The translations under genes were made by a program, and so were the position numbers. This document shows positions 1-8,936 of a stretch of DNA of 64,000 nt, one piece after another. Every line of letters begins with the position of its first letter. Position 1 is the first letter of the stretch. The notes below the pieces were generated by a model that was not told where the DNA came from, did no database searches, and saw only the letters and a program-made list of their open reading frames with translations. The stretch is from the NCBI RefSeq assembly GCF_008801605.1, contig NZ_VZPJ01000008.1, positions 186,001 to 250,000 of the forward strand. Reading direction: 5' to 3'. This DNA comes from Pseudomonas brassicacearum subsp. brassicacearum (GTDB lineage Bacteria; Pseudomonadota; Gammaproteobacteria; Pseudomonadales; Pseudomonadaceae).

Positions 1-77
1 ATGCTGTCAACGCGAATGGAAAAGTCGTTCAGCTCGGTTAACATGCCCGCCATCCACCCTATCTCAAAGGCTGTGCC

Positions 78-2201
78 GTGTCCGTTGGCCCTTCCCGTCC
101 AGGTTCGTCCCTGCTATTGGCACTGATCATCAGCCCGCCAGTGCTGGGCGACGACCTGTTCGTGGACAGCCAGCCCATGCCCCAGGTGCTGACGGCCACG
201 CGCCTCAAGCAATCACCAGCGGCAGTGCCAGGCAGCATGACCGTGCTCGACAGCGAGTTGATCAAGGCCAGCGGCGCCCGCGATATCAGCGAACTGCTGC
301 GCCTGGTGCCGGGCATGATGGTCGGCAACATCAGCGGCAACCAGGCTGCCGTGAACTACCATGGCACCAACGCCAGCGAAGCCCGCCGCATGCAAGTGCT
401 GATCGACGGCCGCTCGGTATACCGCGCCGGCCTGGCCACGGTGGACTGGAGCGATATTCCGGTGGCTATGGAGGACATCGAGCGGATCGAAGTCTTCCGC
501 GGCCCCAACACCGTCAGCTACGGCGCCAATGCGCTGATGGCGGTGGTCAATATCATCACCCGCGCCCCGGCCGACAGCCATGGCACCCGGCTGAAAATCA
601 CCCGTGGCCAGCGTGGCATAAGCGACTGGTACGCCAGCCAGGGCAGCGGCTGGGACGGCGGCGACCTGCGGCTGTCGCTGTCCGGCCAGGAAGACGATGG
701 CTTTGACAGCGACCGCAACGGCGCCGATTACCGCGACAGCCGCCGCCTGAACCGCTTCAACCTGTCCGTCAGCCAGACGTTGGACGAGCAGCAAAGTATC
801 GATTGGCAATTGAGCGCCAAGGACGGGACCAATCAGCGGCCCTATACCTACCATCCGGTGTTTGCCGGGATTACCGCCGCTGGCGATAACTCCGACGTCA
901 TCGCCAAGGACTACGCCGGCTCACTGCGCTGGAACCTGGACCTGGACCCCAACCACAGTCTTTATGTACAGGGCTCGATCCAGCACTGGGATCGCCAGCA
1001 GACCTGGCGCGCCTGCGACGCCGAGGTGTCCTTCAGCCCGCAACTGACCGACCTGTGGCAGCTCAACCCCAACTATGCCGAGAAGCTGGCACGCAATATC
1101 CCCAGCTACATCAACAGCGGCGCGCCAGCCGGCACGCCACAGGAACAAACGTTGGCCAATCAGGTGCTCGACCAGTGGCGCAACGGCGCCTCGCAAACCC
1201 TGTGCGGCGATATCGACCAAAGCGCCCGGGAATCGCGCTACGACCTGGAGATCCAGGACACCCTGAGCCTGTCCGACAGCCTGCGACTGGTCACCGGCGC
1301 CAACTATCGCTATGACCGGGCCGACTCGGAGACCTACTTCAACGGCACCCTGGACGACACCACGTGGCGCCTGTTCGGCCAGCTCGAATGGCGGGCCACC
1401 GAACATTGGTTGTTGCAGGGCGGCGCGATGTTCGAAGACACCCGCCTGACCGGCAGCTCGCTGACCCCACGGGTCGCGGTCAACTACCTGATCACCCCGC
1501 GCCACGGCCTGCGGGCGGTGTACTCCGAAGCCGTGCGCTCCCCGGACATGTTCGAGAACAACGTCAACTGGAGCTATCAGGTCACCAACCTGCAACCCGC
1601 CGCCTTCGGCCAGAACAGCGCCCGTTACTTCGTCCGGACCCGCGGCCCGGGCAACCTGGAGCAAGAGCACATGCGCTCCCGGGAACTGGGCTACAACGGT
1701 TATTTCGTGGACCTGGGGCTGGCGGTCGATGTGAAACTGTTCCATGACGAAATCACCGGCATGATCAGCGAACCGTTGCGCAACAATCAGTACATCGCCA
1801 GCAACAGCAACGAATCGCAATTCTCCGGGGCCGAAACCCAGTTCGACTGGCGCTTGACCAGCACCGACCGCCTGCGCCTGACCTATGCCTATGTCGACGC
1901 CCAGGCCAGCAACCCCCTCGACGAACAACTGACCGCCCGCAACAGCGGTTCGGCCGGCTGGCTACGGGACTGGGGCCAAGGCTGGAACAGTGCGTTGTTC
2001 TATTACGCCGCCGACGCCCTCAATGGCTATCGCTACGAACGGATGGACACCCGCCTCGCCCGGCGCATTCCCCTGGGCAAGGCCAGCCTGGAACTGGCGG
2101 GGGTCCTGCAGCAACGCCTGGATAACCAGCCCACCACCTTTATCGACAACCGCTACGACTCCCGCCATGTCGTGTACTTCAGCGCGGAGTTGTCCTTCTA
2201 G
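78..2201 (+). CDS. TonB-dependent outer-membrane receptor
   Basis: A 707-residue TonB-dependent receptor. The frame is closed by a TAA at 39-41, so GTG at 78 is the first usable start; AAAGG lies seven bases upstream of it. A short signal peptide ends near residue 24 (PPVLG|DD). The plug domain covers about residues 35-160 (VLTATR, the DISELLRLVPGM segment, RIEVFRGPNTVSYGANA, VVNIITR). The rest is a beta-barrel ending in AELSF, with the C-terminal Phe typical of outer-membrane barrels. There is no N-terminal signalling (secretin/TonB short) domain, so it is not a FecA-type transducer. It probably imports or senses an unidentified ligand. The next gene starts immediately after its stop, so the three genes here are one operon. 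The family is certain; the substrate is not known. It probably corresponds to PA1613 of PAO1 (from memory). Confidence 0.9.
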   Translation: MSVGPSRPGSSLLLALIISPPVLGDDLFVDSQPMPQVLTATRLKQSPAAVPGSMTVLDSELIKASGARDISELLRLVPGMMVGNISGNQAAVNYHGTNASEARRMQVLIDGRSVYRAGLATVDWSDIPVAMEDIERIEVFRGPNTVSYGANALMAVVNIITRAPADSHGTRLKITRGQRGISDWYASQGSGWDGGDLRLSLSGQEDDGFDSDRNGADYRDSRRLNRFNLSVSQTLDEQQSIDWQLSAKDGTNQRPYTYHPVFAGITAAGDNSDVIAKDYAGSLRWNLDLDPNHSLYVQGSIQHWDRQQTWRACDAEVSFSPQLTDLWQLNPNYAEKLARNIPSYINSGAPAGTPQEQTLANQVLDQWRNGASQTLCGDIDQSARESRYDLEIQDTLSLSDSLRLVTGANYRYDRADSETYFNGTLDDTTWRLFGQLEWRATEHWLLQGGAMFEDTRLTGSSLTPRVAVNYLITPRHGLRAVYSEAVRSPDMFENNVNWSYQVTNLQPAAFGQNSARYFVRTRGPGNLEQEHMRSRELGYNGYFVDLGLAVDVKLFHDEITGMISEPLRNNQYIASNSNESQFSGAETQFDWRLTSTDRLRLTYAYVDAQASNPLDEQLTARNSGSAGWLRDWGQGWNSALFYYAADALNGYRYERMDTRLARRIPLGKASLELAGVLQQRLDNQPTTFIDNRYDSRHVVYFSAELSF

Positions 2202-3134
2202 ATGTCCCGACGCCCACCGCGCAAGACGCCATTTCATGGCCGCCTGACGCTAGCCCTATGCCTGGCGTTTGCCGGTTGGCTGGCGACCATCGAGGCCCGG
2301 GCCGCCGAGATCCTGCTGACCGGCGCCGAGGACAGCCCCGGCGTGCAATCTTTTACCCAGGCCCTGAAAACCCTGCGCCCCGAAGACAGCGTGCGGTTCA
2401 CGCCGCTGGCCAACCTGCCAGCGCCAGACAAGTTGCCGGGCAATGTCCGCCTGGTCCTGCTTGACCTGCCCAGCCTCGACTGGCGCCTGCAAGACGCCCG
2501 GGGGCCGGCCACCCTGGTGCTGCGCATCAGCCGCCAGCAAGCCCGCGATCGCCTGGGCGAAGCAACGCCTGCGCACCTGAGCCTGCTGTGGAGCGATCCA
2601 CCGATGGCGCGGCAATTGCGGCTGATTCGCACCATCCTGCCGCAGGTGCGACGGGTCGGCGTGCTCTACGACACCCACAGCGAATTCCTGCTCAAGGACA
2701 TTCAACAGGCCGCGGCACCGCTGGGCCTGGCCATCGTCAGCGAACGCTGGGACGACACCAACGACAGCCGTCCCCTGCAAAACCTGCTGGGCCAGAGCGA
2801 CGTGCTGCTGGGTCTCGATGACCCCGACTTGTACAACCCCAAGACCGTGAAGAACCTGTTGCTCAGCAGCTACGCCCGGCAACGCGCCCTGATCGGGCCC
2901 AGCGCCGCGTTCGTCAAGGCCGGCAGCCTGGCCAGCACCTATAGCGACCAACAAGACTGGCTGGCGATTCTCGACGAGCTGCTCGACCGCCCCGCCACCA
3001 CCTGGCCGCGCACCCTCTATCCGGACCGTTTCAAGGTCCTGGGCAACCGGCAAGTCTCCCGCTCACTGGGGATCGAACCGATTGATGCCGAATCCGTCGC
3101 GGCAACGTTGGCCGAAGGAGAACACCGCCCATGA
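2202..3134 (+). CDS. Periplasmic ABC-type substrate-binding protein (ABC_sub_bind-like)
   Basis: A 310-residue exported protein. It has a basic N-terminus and a hydrophobic stretch (LTLALCLAFAGWLATI), with likely cleavage after EARA. The body looks like the two-lobed binding proteins of the ABC_sub_bind type: a QSFTQALKTL segment, QVRRVGVLYD in the middle and a lobe with LLGLDDPDLYN. No ABC permease or ATPase is nearby. Its ATG follows the receptor's TAG directly, and its TGA overlaps the kinase ATG (ATGA). The likely role is therefore to present a ligand in the periplasm to the sensor kinase encoded next, rather than to feed a transporter. That role is inferred from context. Confidence 0.75.
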   Translation: MSRRPPRKTPFHGRLTLALCLAFAGWLATIEARAAEILLTGAEDSPGVQSFTQALKTLRPEDSVRFTPLANLPAPDKLPGNVRLVLLDLPSLDWRLQDARGPATLVLRISRQQARDRLGEATPAHLSLLWSDPPMARQLRLIRTILPQVRRVGVLYDTHSEFLLKDIQQAAAPLGLAIVSERWDDTNDSRPLQNLLGQSDVLLGLDDPDLYNPKTVKNLLLSSYARQRALIGPSAAFVKAGSLASTYSDQQDWLAILDELLDRPATTWPRTLYPDRFKVLGNRQVSRSLGIEPIDAESVAATLAEGEHRP

Positions 3135-5032
3135 CCTTGCGTCGCCGTTGGGACATCAACACCCGAACCCAGCTCATCGCCCTCGGCCCGGCATTGTTGC
3201 TGACCGTGCTGCTGATCAGTTTCTTTACCTTCGTGCGGATCCAGGACTTGCGCCAGGAACTCAATCACACCGGGCAACTGATCGCCAACCAACTGGCCCC
3301 TGCCACGGAATACGGGGTGATTTCCGGCAACAAAGAAGTGTTGGAAAGCCTGCTCACCGCCACCCTGGCAACCCCGCACGTGCGCTTCCTGGAGGTCCAG
3401 GACAGCACCGACAAGGTCCTGGTGTACGTCGAACAACCCGAGCAAACCCGCAGCCGTGCCCAACAGGTCGAAGTCTTCCAGGCCCCGGTGCGCCTGCAGC
3501 GCATCGCCCTGAACAATGACTTCCTGCAGGGCAACAGCCCATCCGTGGAGGCCTCCGGCGAAGATTACCTGGGCCGCGTGATCGTCGGCATGTCCAGTGA
3601 CGCCTTCAGTCAGCGGCAGCAGGAAATCCTGTTCAAGGCCGCGATCCTGGCGCTGTTCGCCCTGCTGTTCACCTTCCTGGTGGCACGCCGGCTGGCGACC
3701 AACCTGTCCCGGCCGATCCGCGATATCGGCAACGCGGTCAAGGCCATCCAGCAAGGCGACTACAGCACCCCGCTACCCATCGTCGACGACGCCGAACTGG
3801 GGGCCTTGTCGCGGCACATCAACAACCTGGCCGATGGTTTGGGGCAAGCCAGCCGCGAACAGCACCAGGCCATGGCACAGTTGATCAAGACCCGCGAAGA
3901 AGCGGAAAAAGCCAACAGCGCCAAGTCCGAATTCCTGGCGATGATGAGCCATGAACTGCGCACGCCCATGAACGGCGTACTGGGCATGCTGCAGTTGTTG
4001 GAAACCACCCGCATGACCGACGAGCAGCACGAGTACACGGCGTTGGCCTCGGAATCCACCGAACACCTGCTGAAGGTGATCAACGACATCCTCGATTTCT
4101 CGCGCATCGAACGCTCGGCCCTGGAGCTGGAGCACATCCCGTTCAACCTGGCAGAGCTGGTGAGCAGTTGCGCGCAGTCGTTCCAGCACAGCGCCGCGCA
4201 GCGCAAGCTGGGCCTGGACCTGCTGGTCCCGGACGACATGCAGGCCTTGCAGGTCCAGGGCGATCCGACGCGGATACGGCAGATCCTGGTCAACCTGATC
4301 GGCAATGCACTGAAATTCACCGAGCAAGGTCGTGTCACCGTGCAATGCCAGTGGCAGGCCCTGGACCACGAACTGCTGTGGTTCACCTGCACAGTGCGCG
4401 ACAGTGGCATCGGTATCCCGGCAGAGAGTCTGGAGCGCATGTTCGACGCCTTCCAGCAGGCCGACAATTCGATCTCTCGGCGCTACGGCGGCACCGGCCT
4501 GGGCCTGCCGATCGCCCGTACCCTGGCCGAGCGCATGGGCGGGACGCTGCGGGCCCAGAGCGAAGAAGGCCAGGGCTCGGTGTTCACCCTCGAAATCCCG
4601 CTGGCCCTGTCGCGCCAGACACCACCGATCCTGGCGCCGCGCCTGCCGGTTGGCAGCGGCGATGGCGAAGGCCGCAACGTGTTGCTGGTGGAAGACAATC
4701 CGGTCAACCAGACGGTGGTCGAAGCCATGCTGCGCAGCCTCGGCTTCACCGTCAGCATCGCCACCGATGGCGCCCAAGCTGTACGCAGCGCCGAAAGCCT
4801 GATTTTCGAAGCGATCCTCATGGATTGCCGATTGCCCATCATCGATGGCTACGAAGCCACGCGGCAGATCCGTCAGTTGCCAGGCTGCGGCGAGGTGCCG
4901 ATCATCGCCCTGACGGCCAACGCCTTGCAGGGTGACCGCGAAGCCTGCCTCGCGGCGGGCATGAACGATTACCTGGCCAAGCCGTTCAAAAGGAACGACC
5001 TGCAGCAGATTCTGCAGCGCTGGGTGAACTAG
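3131..5032 (+). CDS. Hybrid sensor histidine kinase/response regulator (PA1611-like)
   Basis: A 633-residue inner-membrane hybrid kinase. TM1 is about residues 16-36 and the periplasmic sensor about 37-165. TM2 is about 166-185 and HAMP about 186-240. HisKA carries the phospho-acceptor His274 (MMSHELRTPMNG). HATPase_c has N392, DSGIGIP (424-430) and GTGLGLP (454-460). The C-terminal receiver has acceptor Asp565 and Lys617. There is no Hpt domain, so phosphate must pass to a separate protein. Position (directly upstream of fabA) and architecture match PA1611 of P. aeruginosa, which is reported to bind RetS and act on the Gac/Rsm switch. Orthology is my inference from synteny and domains. The ATGA overlap with the binding-protein gene indicates translational coupling. 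Confidence 0.92.
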   Translation: MTLRRRWDINTRTQLIALGPALLLTVLLISFFTFVRIQDLRQELNHTGQLIANQLAPATEYGVISGNKEVLESLLTATLATPHVRFLEVQDSTDKVLVYVEQPEQTRSRAQQVEVFQAPVRLQRIALNNDFLQGNSPSVEASGEDYLGRVIVGMSSDAFSQRQQEILFKAAILALFALLFTFLVARRLATNLSRPIRDIGNAVKAIQQGDYSTPLPIVDDAELGALSRHINNLADGLGQASREQHQAMAQLIKTREEAEKANSAKSEFLAMMSHELRTPMNGVLGMLQLLETTRMTDEQHEYTALASESTEHLLKVINDILDFSRIERSALELEHIPFNLAELVSSCAQSFQHSAAQRKLGLDLLVPDDMQALQVQGDPTRIRQILVNLIGNALKFTEQGRVTVQCQWQALDHELLWFTCTVRDSGIGIPAESLERMFDAFQQADNSISRRYGGTGLGLPIARTLAERMGGTLRAQSEEGQGSVFTLEIPLALSRQTPPILAPRLPVGSGDGEGRNVLLVEDNPVNQTVVEAMLRSLGFTVSIATDGAQAVRSAESLIFEAILMDCRLPIIDGYEATRQIRQLPGCGEVPIIALTANALQGDREACLAAGMNDYLAKPFKRNDLQQILQRWVN

Positions 5033-5280
5033 AACAGGTCACTGGACCATCTGTGACTGGCGTGAAAGGCGAAAGTGCGGCAGTCTTAGGCACCCGAACA
5101 AGCCTCGATTGGGGCTTGAATAAAAATTTCAGTGCACAGGTGTACATTCATTTCCCGTGTGCTGTGACTTTCACTACAACGCAATAGTCTATGAGTAGGC
5201 TGTCGACTCGAGGCATGAACGCTTCGATCGGCCGGGAAGATTTGCCCCACCCTGCCGCATGGGACTATTGAGGAGCTCGC

Positions 5281-5796
5281 ATGACCAAACAAAACGCCTT
5301 TACCCGGGAAGATCTGCTGCGCTGCAGTCGCGGTGAGCTGTTCGGCCCAGGTAACGCGCAACTGCCCGCCCCGAACATGCTGATGGTGGATCGCATCACC
5401 CATATCAGCGAAGAGGGTGGCAAGTACGGCAAAGGTGAATTGGTCGCCGAGCTGGATATCACTCCGGACCTGTGGTTCTTCGCCTGCCACTTCGAAGGTG
5501 ATCCGGTGATGCCGGGCTGCCTGGGCCTGGACGCCATGTGGCAACTGGTCGGTTTCTTCCTCGGCTGGCAAGGCCTGCCGGGTCGCGGTCGCGCCCTGGG
5601 TTCGGGCGAAGTGAAGTTCTTTGGTCAGGTCCTCCCGACCGCCAAGAAAATCACCTATAACATTCATATCAAACGCGTCCTCAAGGGCAAGCTGAACATG
5701 GCCATTGCCGATGGTTCGGTTGCCGTGGATGGTCGCGAGATCTACACCGCCGAAGGCCTTCGGGTCGGCGTTTTCACCTCCACTGACAACTTCTAA
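5281..5796 (+). CDS. fabA: 3-hydroxydecanoyl-ACP dehydratase/isomerase FabA
   Basis: At 171 residues this is the standard FabA length. It dehydrates 3-hydroxydecanoyl-ACP and isomerises trans-2- to cis-3-decenoyl-ACP, the entry point to anaerobic unsaturated fatty acid synthesis in the cytosol. The active-site pair His70 ([15 protein letters not shown]) and Asp84 (GLDAMW) is present. A strong ribosome-binding site (GAGGAG) precedes the ATG. fabB follows 11 bases after the stop, forming the usual fabAB operon. The 248 bases upstream hold its promoter region, but I could not fix a promoter or operator there. Confidence 0.98.
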   Translation: MTKQNAFTREDLLRCSRGELFGPGNAQLPAPNMLMVDRITHISEEGGKYGKGELVAELDITPDLWFFACHFEGDPVMPGCLGLDAMWQLVGFFLGWQGLPGRGRALGSGEVKFFGQVLPTAKKITYNIHIKRVLKGKLNMAIADGSVAVDGREIYTAEGLRVGVFTSTDNF

Positions 5797-5807
5797 GGGT
5801 TATCCGC

Positions 5808-7028
5808 ATGCGCCGCGTCGTTATCACTGGTCTGGGCATCGTTTCGTGCCTGGGCAATGACAAAGAGACCGTCTCCGCTAACCTGCGTGCAAGTCGCCCT
5901 GGCATCCGGTTCAACCCGGAATATGCCGAAATGGGTCTGCGTAGCCAGGTTTCCGGCTCCATTGACCTTCCCCTCGAAGAGCTGATCGATCGCAAGATCT
6001 ACCGTTTCGTCGGCCACGCGGCGGCTTACGCCTACCTGGCCATGAAGGACGCCATCGCTGACTCCGGGCTGACCGAAGAGCAGGTTTCCAACCCGCGCAC
6101 CGGCCTGATCGCCGGTTCCGGTGGCGCCTCCACCTTGAACCAGATGGAAGCGCTGGACATCCTGCGCGAGAAAGGCGTCAAGCGCGTTGGCCCATACCGC
6201 GTCACGCGGACCATGAGCAGCACGGTTTCCGCCTGCCTGGCCACGCCGTTCAAGATCAAGGGCCTGAACTACTCCATCGCCTCTGCCTGCGCCACCAGTG
6301 CCCACTGCATTGGCAACGCCATGGAACAGATCCAGATGGGCAAGCAGGACGTCGTGTTCGCTGGCGGCGGTGAAGAAGAACATTGGAGCCAATCGTTCCT
6401 GTTCGACGCCATGGGCGCCCTGTCCAGCAAGCGCAACGACACGCCGGAAAAAGCTTCCCGTGCCTACGATGCCGACCGTGACGGTTTCGTCATTGCCGGC
6501 GGCGGTGGCATGGTGGTGGTCGAGGAGCTGGAACACGCCCTGGCCCGTGGCGCCAAGATCTACGCGGAAATCGTCGGCTACGGCGCCACTTCCGACGGCT
6601 ACGACATGGTCGCTCCAAGTGGCGAAGGCGCCATCCGTTGCATGCAGATGGCCATGTCCACCGTTGACGCACCGATCGACTACCTGAACACCCACGGCAC
6701 CTCGACCCCGGTCGGCGACGTCGCGGAAATGAAAGGTGTGCGCGAAGTGTTCGGCGGCAATGCCCCGGCCATCAGCTCCACCAAGAGCCTGTCGGGTCAC
6801 TCCCTGGGCGCCGCCGGCGTTCACGAAGCGATCTACTGCATGCTGATGATGGAAGGCAACTTCATGGCCGGTTCGGCCAACATCGACGAGCTGGACCCAG
6901 AAGTAGCCGATCTGCCAATCCTGACCAAGACTCGCGAAAACGCCACCATCAATACCGTGATGAGCAACAGCTTCGGCTTCGGCGGCACCAACGCCACCCT
7001 GGTACTGAAGCGCTGGCAGGGCGCGTAG
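5808..7028 (+). CDS. fabB: 3-oxoacyl-ACP synthase I FabB
   Basis: A 406-residue beta-ketoacyl-ACP synthase I that elongates cis-3-decenoyl-ACP together with FabA. The Cys-His-His catalytic triad is visible: Cys161 (SACATSAH), His296 ([10 protein letters not shown]) and His331 ([11 protein letters not shown]). The glycine-rich C-terminus ([11 protein letters not shown]) is intact. Its TAG stop (7026-7028) lies in the first bases of an inverted repeat with GTAGGAGCTG ends, so the repeat has inserted at, or supplies, the stop codon. A rho-independent terminator follows at 7101-7132. Confidence 0.98.
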   Translation: MRRVVITGLGIVSCLGNDKETVSANLRASRPGIRFNPEYAEMGLRSQVSGSIDLPLEELIDRKIYRFVGHAAAYAYLAMKDAIADSGLTEEQVSNPRTGLIAGSGGASTLNQMEALDILREKGVKRVGPYRVTRTMSSTVSACLATPFKIKGLNYSIASACATSAHCIGNAMEQIQMGKQDVVFAGGGEEEHWSQSFLFDAMGALSSKRNDTPEKASRAYDADRDGFVIAGGGGMVVVEELEHALARGAKIYAEIVGYGATSDGYDMVAPSGEGAIRCMQMAMSTVDAPIDYLNTHGTSTPVGDVAEMKGVREVFGGNAPAISSTKSLSGHSLGAAGVHEAIYCMLMMEGNFMAGSANIDELDPEVADLPILTKTRENATINTVMSNSFGFGGTNATLVLKRWQGA

Positions 7029-7091
7029 GAGCTGCCGCAGGCTGCGATCTTTTTAAAGCGAAAAAGATCGCAGGCTTCGCCAGCTCCTACA
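7025..7091. repeat. Inverted repeat with GTAGGAGCTG ends, overlapping the fabB stop
   Basis: Imperfect inverted repeat. The left arm reads GTAGGAGCTGCCGCAGGCTG then CGATCTTTTT; the right arm is its near-complement, ending CAGCTCCTAC. This type of extragenic repeat is common in fluorescent pseudomonads and differs from the GTGGGAGCGAGC REP family in the rest of the window. It overlaps the fabB stop codon. Confidence 0.8.
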
Positions 7092-7100
7092 AGTCAATAA

Positions 7101-7132
7101 AAACGCCCTGACTGGTTCGGGGCGTTTTTTTT
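7101..7132 (+). terminator. Rho-independent terminator after fabB
   Basis: Stem AAACGCCC / GGGCGTTT with an 11-base loop, followed by a T tract, on the strand of fabAB. Confidence 0.85.
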
Positions 7133-7158
7133 GCCTGGCGAATATGCCTGAGTTCATT

Positions 7159-7180
7159 GTGGGAGCGAGCTCGCTCCCAC
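7159..7180. repeat. Collapsed REP: perfect 22-bp palindrome
   Basis: GTGGGAGCGAG joined directly to its complement CTCGCTCCCAC. These are the outer bases of two REPs facing each other with the conserved GCGATG tail and spacer missing. It lies just beyond the 3' end of the DUF3859 gene, where it may also act as a hairpin. Confidence 0.85.
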
Positions 7181-7192
7181 GTGTTCCCTCAA

Positions 7193-7657
7193 TCAGCGCA
7201 CGACAAACCGCTGCTGCGCCAGCAGCCGATCACCCTGGAACACCATGAACCGCCACTCCCCCGGCACCACTTCGTGGCTTTCGGTGAATTCGTAGGCCAT
7301 GACATCCTGGGGCGCGCCGGGCACCAGTTTCTGGATGACCTCGAACTTGTCGTGGCGCACGCCATCAGGGGTGCGGATGCCGGGGGTGAAGTACAACAGG
7401 GTCAACGGCTGGTCATCCGCGACCTTGCCGGCCAACTGGTAGCGCATGCCGAACTTGGTACCCAGCTTCGCCGGCACGCTCTCGGTCTGGCGGATCTGCT
7501 CGTTGCCGCGCCGCAGGACCCGCTCTCCCGATTGCAGCTCGGCTTGCGGCCCTTCGAAAACACCGTACTCCACCGGGCCTTCGACACGGACTTCGGCCTG
7601 TGCCAGGCCGCAGGTCAACAACAGCGCGACCAGTGCGCTTGAACGGGTGAGGTGCAT
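7193..7657 (-). CDS. DUF3859-like exported protein
   Basis: A 154-residue protein with a clear signal peptide (MHLTRSSALVALLLTCGLAQA|EV). The start is set by AAGGAG upstream of the ATG at 7657; an upstream extension would be translated REP sequence. The mature part is a small beta-rich domain (VEYGVFEG, LGTKFGMRYQL, FTPGIRTPDG, VVPGEWRFMVFQGDRLLAQQRFVV), which resembles the DUF3859 family. It is predicted to be periplasmic, and its function is unknown. It stands alone, with a REP pair upstream and a REP hairpin downstream. Confidence 0.75.
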   Translation of the reverse strand: MHLTRSSALVALLLTCGLAQAEVRVEGPVEYGVFEGPQAELQSGERVLRRGNEQIRQTESVPAKLGTKFGMRYQLAGKVADDQPLTLLYFTPGIRTPDGVRHDKFEVIQKLVPGAPQDVMAYEFTESHEVVPGEWRFMVFQGDRLLAQQRFVVR

Positions 7658-7732
7658 AGTGCGCTCCTTGATTGAGATGAGCGCGAGGGTATGACGCGGG
7701 AGTGACAGGCTGATGACAAAGCGATGTTGCTC

Positions 7733-7820
7733 TGTGGGAGCAAAGCTTGCTCGCGATGCAGGCACCTCGTTTCCCCGAGAACCGGCGTCGTCTTCATCGC
7801 GGGCAAGCCTTGCTCCCACA
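7733..7820. repeat. REP pair (REPIN), GCAAGG subtype
   Basis: A + copy at 7733-7758 and a - copy at 7795-7820 face each other. The variant core is GTGGGAGCAA instead of GTGGGAGCGA. Read on the minus strand, the spacer resembles those of the pairs at 49792 and 52207 (shared GAGGTGCCTG). Its right copy runs into the 3' end of the amidohydrolase gene. Confidence 0.92.
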
Positions 7821-8810
7821 CAACACCGCCAGAAAGTTATCCCGCGCTACCTTCCGCGCCACGTCTTGCGGCAAGGCATCGAGGAACGGATCGAAGCTGC
7901 GCAGCTCCTTGCCCAACCTGTCGAACCGCCCGACGACATCCGAGCCCACCATGAAGCGCTCAGGAAAGCGCTCCACCAGCGTTACCCACTCATCCCGGGG
8001 CTTACCCGCCTCGTCCAGCAAGTACGGCGTGAGCACGCTCCAGGAAAGGTCTATGTACAGATTGGGATAGGCCTCGAGCATGCGGGTCAGGGTCGGCAAC
8101 AGAAAATCCAAGCGGGTCTGGTGGCGATGGATTTCCATGCTGGTACCGGCGTGGGCCCAGATGAAGCGCGTGTGCGGATGATTGCGCAACGGCTCCTCGA
8201 TTTCTGCCAGGTACAGCGGATTTTTCTCACGCTTGGAAGTGATGTTGGAATGCAGCATCACCGGCAGGTCGTTCTCGGCCGCCAGGTGATAGATCCGCGT
8301 CATGGCTTCGTTGTTGGCCCTTGGGGTGTCGCCTGAGGTCAGCGCCGTCAGATCGTCATGGCGGGTGAAGACCTCGCCGATGCCTTGCCACAAACCCGGG
8401 TAGAGATCGAGCATGCGCTGGATATGGGCGGCGGAGTTCTTGTCGTTGGGATTGAAGCCCGACAGGAATGGATGAAAGTGCCGACGCTGCTCGTCGGTCA
8501 GCTTGCTCACCGCCGCGGCGACAATCACGTCGGTGGCGCTGTACCAATAGGCATCCGCATCGTCACCGGCGTAATAGCGTGGACGCTTGGGCTCGTCCTC
8601 ATGCCATTTCTTGGCCACCGGCACACCGGAAATCATCACATGCTCAATGCGATTGTCCGCAATCGCCTGGAGCAACTTGGGCATGCCGGCGGTTTCCTGG
8701 AAGAAATCGACGTAATGCAGGTGTGCATCGCTGTAGGCATATTCGCGAGCCACGGCGCCGCTGCTGGAAACGACCAGTAGCCAGGCGCAGATCAAACGGG
8801 TCAGGGGCAC
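7794..8810 (-). CDS. Exported amidohydrolase-2 family metal hydrolase
   Basis: A 338-residue protein. I chose GTG at 8810 because GGAG sits seven bases upstream and a signal peptide follows (LTRLICAWLLVVSSSGAVA|RE). It is an amidohydrolase-2-type TIM barrel with SDAHLH (metal-binding HxH) at the start of the mature protein, PVMLHSN, IWAHAG, YIDLSW and MVGSDVVGR (late metal Asp). The substrate is unknown. The protein should end near DNFLAVL, but the frame continues into a REP, which encodes the last residues (LCGSKACPR) and the TGA. It is divergent from the pirin gene; the two starts are about 125 bases apart. Confidence 0.82.
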   Translation of the reverse strand: MPLTRLICAWLLVVSSSGAVAREYAYSDAHLHYVDFFQETAGMPKLLQAIADNRIEHVMISGVPVAKKWHEDEPKRPRYYAGDDADAYWYSATDVIVAAAVSKLTDEQRRHFHPFLSGFNPNDKNSAAHIQRMLDLYPGLWQGIGEVFTRHDDLTALTSGDTPRANNEAMTRIYHLAAENDLPVMLHSNITSKREKNPLYLAEIEEPLRNHPHTRFIWAHAGTSMEIHRHQTRLDFLLPTLTRMLEAYPNLYIDLSWSVLTPYLLDEAGKPRDEWVTLVERFPERFMVGSDVVGRFDRLGKELRSFDPFLDALPQDVARKVARDNFLAVLCGSKACPR

Positions 8811-8936
8811 GGGCAGTCTCCAGAAGCCTTGAAGAGCGTAGACCCCAACCGTCCCGCCGGGGTTCAAGGCGTATCTGCCGCGTCTGCCGGCGACGGGTTA
8901 TGCTTCGTGCAACCGTTGTTCAACCTGGAAGACAAC

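Noticed and set aside
1-126. Short frame MLSTRMEKSF... at the left edge
   Set aside because: It overlaps the receptor start region in another frame, has no ribosome site visible in the window and no recognisable content.
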